From: Stereum hirsutum FP-91666 SS1
Taxonomy: Eukaryota > Basidiomycota > Agaricomycetes > Russulales > Stereaceae
Direction of reading: 5' to 3'
Length of the DNA: 64,000 nt
Assembly (NCBI RefSeq): GCF_000264905.1
Contig: NW_006763142.1
Location: 1,481,789 to 1,545,788 of the forward strand
Part shown: positions 57,877-64,000 of the stretch, piece by piece
How the letters are laid out: each line of letters starts with the position of its first letter
How positions within the stretch are numbered: the stretch's first letter is position 1
Program-made: the position numbers and the translations under genes
The notes under the pieces: generated by a model
The model's database searches: none
What the model was told of the DNA's origin: nothing
The model's input: the letters and a program-made list of their open reading frames with translations, nothing else

Positions 57877-58003
57877 TATTGCTGGTTGCATAAATAATGA
57901 GAATCCGCGGCGAAAGAAAAAGAAAGTTTGCAACGAGAGGTTGCCTCTGAGCTCGCTCGGACCGGCCGGCGAGAAGCCTGGGGAGGTCGCAGGTTCAAAC
58001 CAG
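57877..58003 (+). repeat. tRNA-like repeat element, left arm
   Basis: About 127 bp that recur in inverted orientation at 58185-58312. Shared blocks in order: TTGCTGGTTGCATA, ATAATGAGAATCCGCG, AGTTTGC, GGACCG-CCGGC and TGGGGAGGTCGC, followed by AGGTTCAAACC, which fits a pol III B box. The TATA-like ATAATGAG block precedes the tRNA-like part. I cannot fold a full cloverleaf, so a tRNA-derived SINE or degenerate tRNA copy is likelier than a working tRNA. Confidence 0.6.
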
Positions 58004-58184
58004 ACCCAGAGAATTCTTGCAGCCCTACCTATAGTGCTCTTCCCGCGAATGTTCCCTACCCATGGTATGCATTCAGATAATTATGTCAGGCTCTAAATAC
58101 TTATAGAAAATGTGGGTCACTCATTCTCTTGATCTGAGCGTGGCGCACAAAGTGCAATATTTACCGGGTTCGAGTGGTTTCGCT

Positions 58185-58312
58185 GGGCTCGAACCCGCGA
58201 CCTCCCCACGCTCTTTGCCGGTCGGTCCGACGCTCCCCGAGCGAGACCTCTTATCGCAAACTTTTCTTTTCCGAGACGCGCGGATTCTCATTATATATGC
58301 AACCAGCAATAA
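58185..58312 (-). repeat. tRNA-like repeat element, right (inverted) arm
   Basis: Reverse-orientation copy of 57877-58003, again with the B-box-like GGTTCGAGCCC at its inner end. A second B-box-like CGGGTTCGAG in plus orientation (58165-58174) forms a 10-bp stem with CTCGAACCCG here (13-nt loop). The two arms are similar but not identical, so they are not a recent exact duplication. Confidence 0.6.
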
Positions 58313-59532
58313 CTTGGACAATCACCAGCGGCTTACAGTCAAGACCTTTGTGACCGGGATGGGCATAATTGGTTGTAAGTTGGTTGTAAGACAAGGAACG
58401 TATCAATCAGCCTACCACCGATCACGTTCAAACCGTACGTTCGATTTCCTCCCGGGAATAGACCGTATCTGCAGCCCAGAATATGAGAGATTTCTTAACA
58501 GAAGAATCACTCACTTTTTTATCAGCAGACTCGAAAATAACCGAAGCTGGACGTTCAAAAGTCGTAGGAAGCCGGAAACGCACTGTCTGCGCGTTGTGAT
58601 TGGCTCGGATGGCCTCCGACCGCCATTTGAGACCTTCGCTCCACGCCTGTTTTATCGCTCCAAACTTTCAAATTTTCAGGAGAAAGACTGATATTCTCAA
58701 GTCCCCATTCATATTTTGGGCTGCAGATACGGTCTAATGTCGATTGCTCCTGCATCGTTGCTCGGAGGTGTTGACAAGAATGACGATACAAGGCAGTGAG
58801 TAAACGTCCACAGTGAATGCTTACTCTCGGGGCTATCACCTGATCTCCGAGTCACAGGGTGTCAAAGAGACTACAGAGAGTGATGCCCAAGTGATGCAGG
58901 AACGATAGAATAGGATAGAATTGCTGTTTACCGTGCACCTGAGCGAGGCTCTGTTTCTCTTGATACATCTTTCTCTGAGCTCAGTTAGTTATTATCAGCC
59001 GTACCTCGAGCGCACAATGATTATTTGCAGCCCATTGTCGAGAAATGATCGATGCAGAGCGAAGACTAGTACTGGAGGAATCCCAGCGCTGACATTGTTG
59101 ATCGTGAGTCAGCTGTGATGTGTCAACAAGTCAGTTCATTTGTCATCAGTACCGGGCGGCCACAGCCTTCCTGATTTATCCAACAAAGCGCCGTCACCAG
59201 CCAGTCTGGTCCTCCCTGGAACCCGTCAGGAGCTGCAACAATAGATTGCCGCGTGAACACGCGTCGAACGGCTTTACTGAAGAAGACTAAAGGCCTCTAC
59301 ATCGATTCTATATGCGTATATGATCGATGATAGAGCGGTCATTTCAGTCTACACATCTGTGAGACGATCCTTGGCATTGGCCGATTAACAACTTCGTGAT
59401 GGAGACCTACCGCACTTGGAACTGCAGGCCTCGGGCTATAAAGAAGTATGCCTCGCCCGCACACATCAAGCGTTGTTGTACCCTCCATAGTTCATTTCTG
59501 AAGCCCCATCCATAGATCGCTCTCTCGTCGAC

Positions 59533-61053
59533 ATGCCCCAAGTTTGCAAATCACCCGACCCCTTGGCTGAAGGCCGTGTTGGAACGTTCAGCGAGGTCTT
59601 CCCTCCTAAACCTCACTGGACTAGTGCAGATGTCCCCGACCTGACTGGGCAGACCATCATCGTCACTGGCGGAAACTCTGGAATAGGAAAGGAGACCTGT
59701 AGGGTGCGTAAAGAACCATGCTTTCTTTCGATTCAACTGCCCCTCTTCGTTTCGACTGACCATCTCGACGCATTATAATGAAACTGATCGCACCCTGGTT
59801 TTATGGTTTTAAATGGCTGTCGCATATCATCAGGTCCTTTTGTCGAAAAACGCACGCGTGTATATGGCCGCGCGGTCCGAAGCAAAAGCGAAGGCCGCGA
59901 TCACGGAACTCAAGGCCAGTACGGGTAAAGACAAGATATTCTGGCTCAAGCTTGATCTTGCGGATTTGCCGTCAGTGAGGCACGCGGCAGAAGAGTTCAT
60001 GGAGAAGGAGCCTGAGCTGCATGTCGTGTTTAACAACGGGTATGTCATGGTCACAGCTGCTTCCATCTATTGCGCTCTGATCATTCATCGACCGGCTTAT
60101 CTCCACAGAGGTATCATGCAGGCGCCCCTCGAGGATCTGACGGCACAGGGATACGATGCGAGCTTCGGAGTGAACTGCCTTGGTATGTCTGCTTTCTAAA
60201 ATTCCGAGAATACATTGCTGACAGATACTCACTTGTGGCACAACCATTTTTGTGTTACTGAATATGCAGGTCCCTTTTTCTTCACAACTCTTCTCCTTCC
60301 CGTTCTCACCCGCACCGCCGCCTCCGAGTCGGCAGCCGCATCAGGACACCGGGTTCGCGTTGTCCACACATCATCGAATTCACATGACGGGATGGCGCCC
60401 TCTGCTGGTCTTGTTTGGGAGTCCATGCAGAGAGACAAGGATAAGGCGTTGCCGATGAGGAAGAAGATGGGAAAGTTCCAGCTGTATGGACAAAGCAAGC
60501 TTGTAAGTTTTATTCATTACATGGTGCTCGTCTTGGAAGATACTGAGGAGGTACATTTCTAGGGTCAGGTCCTGTTTGCGAAAGAGTTGGCGAGGAGGTA
60601 TGGAAGCAAGGGGATCGTCTCGATTTCGCTGCATCCAGGTTAGTTCCGCCAGACACGTTCATTTCATTCCCATCTCAATATCCATCGTATTGATAATTTT
60701 GCTCCAGGTCTCGTCAGCACCGAACTACAGCGCAACTTCAATCCGCTCGTGGCGGGAGCCATGAGGGCCGTGTTCACCGACACAGCACACGGCGCAATCA
60801 CACAGCTGTTCGCTGGCACCGCGCCACAGGCGCTCGAGCTCAATGGAGAGGTCAGTCCCTATTCCTCTTCTCCTCCATTACACTACGGTGTCTTACAAAG
60901 TATGGTATGCATGGGCGCTGATTGTTTTGGCTGTTCGATAACTAGTATTTGACGGCATATGCGAGGCGGTCGAAGGCGAGTAAGATGGCGGACGATCCTG
61001 AGCTTGCGAAGAAGCTTTGGGCATTCTGCGAAGAGCAGCTCGAGAGTTTTTGA
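59533..61053 (+). CDS. Short-chain dehydrogenase (retinol dehydrogenase/WWOX-like)
   Basis: NAD(P)-dependent oxidoreductase, classical Rossmann-fold SDR. Start MPQVCKSPDPLAEGRVGTFS at 59533. Cofactor motif IIVTGGNSGIGKET, then ARVYMAARSEAKAKAAITEL, an Asp-containing LKLDLADLPSVRHAAEEF, VVFNNG for the NNAG strand, FGVNCLG|PFFFTTLLLPVL, VVHTSSNSHDG with the catalytic Ser, and YGQSK as catalytic Tyr/Lys. SLHPG|LVSTELQRN follows, and the C-terminus ends FCEEQLESF at 61053. About seven exons. It lies between the GMC oxidase (same strand) and the UbiA gene (convergent), and is a plausible tailoring enzyme of the aromatic or prenyl part. Confidence 0.9.
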
Positions 61054-62674
61054 AGTAGGGTCATGATCTGTTTACGATTTTTCATGTGATAGGGCTTGAA
61101 GCTTACACAGCACTGGCCACATACTCACGACGCGTTTCCTTGTTCTCGTTCTTGTGGATGATGTACGGACATGGTTGAGTATTTTTTTGTCTCTTTTCGT
61201 TATGCTATACCATTGATTCGAATTCGGAGGTGTACATACCACTCAAGACAAGAGTGTGTTGAGAATGATGCCGTGAGGATCAGATGTGACAATGAGTAGA
61301 AGAGGTATCTTCCGTCACGTCCTAGGACTGAGAATATACTTCAACATCTGCCCACTCAAACGACTTAGGAGACCCGACGTGTTTTGACCTAGCCACAAGT
61401 CAATGTAAACGTTCCCCATGGCGTTCCAAGCTTGCCTGGGTACATAGGAAAGAGCTAAGCGTCGGAGACCGAATTTCTTGCGAGCCATCGTTGTCGTGCT
61501 CGACCTCCATATTTTCAACTGCTGGGTCAGCACCCATGTACATCTCGGTGTAGTCCATGATCGCTGTCAAGATTTCATGAGGTTGGAAAATTTGTGTAAA
61601 GAGAAGTGTAACTCAGGGCTGTGCGCGTCCTTGATGCTCTGCTCAAGAGATATCCTACCATAACGCCTCAATGTTCGCAAGTGTGTGCTCCATCAGATTG
61701 CCAGTGGCTTACAATGCAATACTCCCGGGTCGATTTCCTTGATACTTAGTATTGGTCGGTCAAACTCAAATACCGGTATCATAATCTAGTACGAGTACTA
61801 CAGCTACAACCGCCCAGTTGAGATATCGCCTCGGGCGTGAATAAGACTCTGTTTTGCTTCGGATATTTCCATTGGATCTAGCGGGGTGTCGAGATCAGAC
61901 TTGCGATGGGAAACGGGTTTGTGGCACGGTTTCAACGGCGTGAAAATCATGACCGAAATGTTTGGCTAGTCCAGTCAGTGATTTCTCCTTTTGTGAGTAT
62001 AAGAGCCCTGAGCGCTGTAATACCTCGGGCATTATGAATATCTAGGGCGCCATTAGTTATCAGCGGTCTCGTGAATGGTGATAAAACACAGAGATCCACA
62101 CTGAGGAGGAGAAGTCTCTGTGTACACAAACAACGATGATGACTTACCTAGGCTTGACACGAGTATTCACTAGTATTCAGGGCAAGAGTTGCTCTTGTAG
62201 CGACAATGATACACGCACAACAAAATCGTGACGTCTGCGCTAGAACCAGTGTCTGCGACCATATGATCCAACCAAGAATGTTTGACAAGCTCTAAGACAA
62301 TGTCTGAATATGCATGTACAGACATCACACAAGTGATAGGTTGGAAGAGCTTACGACCTACGAGAAGGAAAGAATTCAAACATTATCCATGGCCGGAATA
62401 TAAATAGTACGTAGAACAGGTTAACACTGTTGGATACGTAATGAGAGTGTTTATCTAAAATCCCTGTATGCTTGAAGAAAGAGGTAAACGCAGAATAGAT
62501 CTACGAAGGAAGCGGATAGAGTATCTTAGAGACACATCAGGCATAGGGTACGTGACCCTATCTCATATCCTCAGTACATTAGAAGGTAATAACCCCAAGT
62601 TTGACGAAGTAGTCGAGCAGCATTCCTCCCCAGACTGTATATATGCAAGTTCATAAAATCAGATCATCAACACA
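61054..62674. other. Intergenic region between convergent SDR and UbiA genes
   Basis: About 1.6 kb with only short frames. No gene, tRNA or clear repeat recognised. Confidence 0.5.
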
Positions 62675-64000
62675 TCACTGAAATAAAACGAATGACAACG
62701 TACTGATCCACCCCATCTGTCCGTTGCGAGTGAAGTTCACTGGAAGAATGGAACTCATAAATTTCAAATGTAATGTATTATACGAGAATGGTTACTCACA
62801 CATGCAGCTCTTCCCATCGTGGACGTCGAGAGTTGCGTACTGCCAAATGAGATGTAGAGCGGATCCTGCCACCGATATGCCGAAGAATCGGATGCTTTGC
62901 TGATTTACGATACCGACGTAGGCGAGGAGCACAACGAGAAGGGAAGCACACAGGGAGGTGAACAAGAGGACGCTGTCCCCGAGAAGTACCGCTGCCGATC
63001 TCACACCGACCTGACAGTGATAGGAACATTGACGTACTCTCAGAACACAAGAATATATGATAGAGGCGACTTAACGGACCTTGATATCGTCCTTTCTGTC
63101 TTGACAAGCGTAGATCGTGTCAAAGTGCAAAGTCCAGCTAAGTAAGAGGATGATTAATAACTCGAATCATTTTTTAACTACGATATAGAAACGCACCAGA
63201 CGAACGCGAAAATCATGGGAACGATAACTTTCATTGACGATGTTCCAGTAATCGCAGTCCAGGCTACGTATGATCCGAAACCCATCGAGAAGCCAAGGTA
63301 AGCCTGAGGGAAGTCTGTTACCCGTTTCATGATGGGGTAGAAAATGGATCTGGGGGAACATGAGATGTTTAATGGCAATGAAGTGGTATAATCATCAGGA
63401 AAGCATACAAAGAAACGAGATGAAACACGGAGGCCTTGAATCTAAATCGGTGGATAAGTCTTACACATTCATATACGAAGTAGTTTACGCACGCTAGAGG
63501 ATTCAGAGGCAAAAACGAATACCACGAAACGGCAGCCTGTAAAAGAACGAAAAGACATGCTGAAATGACAGAGACGCGTCCACTGGGCAACGGTCGGGTT
63601 TTTGTTCTCTCTGAAAGAGATGAAGTCAGCGCACGAAGAAATGGAGAATAGTTGAATTATGCAGACCAACACCAGCATCCACGTCCCGATCAAGAATGTC
63701 GTTGCTTGTGCATGCAGCCCCGCGAACTATAGCACTGACGAGGAGAAACCTGCCAAGTATTGCCCAATATTCTTGAATCGGGAGGGCGACAGTGTACGCA
63801 GCCAGAGTCGTCGTGAACGCTTTCAAGCAACTATTAGATAAAATCTCGTACGTCACAGAGAAATTATGAAACATACCGTAAGGCCAAAAGACAAGGATGA
63901 TGCCAGATGGCTTTTACAACACGAAATTAGCTTCCATGCAATAAAATTGGCGCAGAGCTTGATCTGGAATAATTTCTTACTCTGTGAAGCCGCATGAGTT
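62675..64000 (-). CDS. UbiA-family aromatic prenyltransferase, 5' end outside window
   Basis: Integral membrane enzyme that transfers a prenyl chain from a diphosphate onto an aromatic acceptor, as Coq2 does on 4-hydroxybenzoate. The readable part begins LMRLHR|PSGIILVFWPYA, the usual first helix. The first Asp-rich motif is TSNDILDRDVDAGVE|RTKTRPLPSGRVS (NDxxDxxxD). Then come YPIMKRVTDFPQAYLGF and MGFGSYVAWTAITG, and the second Asp-rich motif DTIYACQDRKDDIKVGVRSA. A last helix region ending LNFTRNGQMGWI leads to the stop at 62675. At least eight exons are visible. In this setting the likely acceptor is the PKS product, which would make the cluster meroterpenoid. A mitochondrial Coq2 role is the alternative; the missing N-terminus (targeting peptide or not) would help decide. 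Confidence 0.92.

Larger units (their letters stand above)
57500..59532. other. Intergenic region holding an inverted repeat pair
   Basis: Contains the two repeat arms listed separately (57877-58003 and 58185-58312). TATAAAG at 59437-59443, about 90 bp before the SDR start, is the likely core promoter. No gene recognised elsewhere. Confidence 0.5.

Noticed and set aside
1..64000. CRISPR arrays or prokaryotic operons.
   Set aside because: No regularly spaced repeats were seen, and the spliced genes show that the sequence is eukaryotic.

Overview
The window is from a filamentous basidiomycete, most likely a mushroom-forming Agaricomycete. Nearly every gene is cut by short GT-AG introns, mostly about 50-70 bp. 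Many genes have a TATA box about 65-140 bp before the ATG. The large synthase at 45-52 kb has the domain order of basidiomycete non-reducing polyketide synthases (NR-PKS). All gene models below were spliced by eye, so single exon borders can be off.

Left part (1-20 kb): mostly core eukaryotic genes. These are the 3' part of an XPF/Rad1 repair endonuclease (+), a fungal AAA+ ATPase with a 548-base assembly gap inside one intron (+), a seven-helix receptor-like protein (+), the Ran exchange factor Prp20/RCC1 (+), a multi-helix membrane protein (-), an unrecognised protein (-) and ribosomal protein eL8 (-). At 20.7-21.4 kb lie two gene fragments, one from a phosphate permease and one resembling a fungal NLR/STAND N-terminus.

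Middle and right (22.7-64 kb): an MFS exporter, a short-chain dehydrogenase (SDR), a cytochrome P450 and a MYND protein, followed by what looks like a meroterpenoid cluster. Its core is a complete NR-PKS (SAT-KS-AT-PT-ACP-ACP-ACP-TE, 2220 residues, 44941-52146), an aldo/keto reductase, a secreted GMC oxidoreductase, a second SDR and a UbiA-type prenyltransferase that runs off the right edge. The expected chemistry is an orsellinic-acid-type aromatic made by the PKS, prenylated by UbiA and then oxidised or reduced by the neighbours. This is inference from gene content.

The most unusual object is at 34067-37259 (-). It is an intact 981-residue paralogue of the PKS that kept the first ~50 residues of the SAT domain and then jumps directly into PT-ACP-ACP-ACP-TE. 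The rest of SAT and all of KS and AT are missing. It has a TATA box, an open frame and all visible catalytic residues of PT, three ACPs and TE. The full-length PKS has Cys in place of the TE nucleophile Ser (G-W-C-V-G-G), while the short paralogue keeps Ser (G-W-S-F-G-G). This suggests that the short protein could work in trans as a PT/ACP/TE module, although a decaying duplicate is the simpler alternative.

Repeats: a ~127 bp inverted pair with tRNA-like B boxes at 57877-58312, and a possible retroelement integrase remnant at 39.4 kb. Two gene-poor stretches (41.6-44.9 and 52.1-54.8 kb) flank the PKS.
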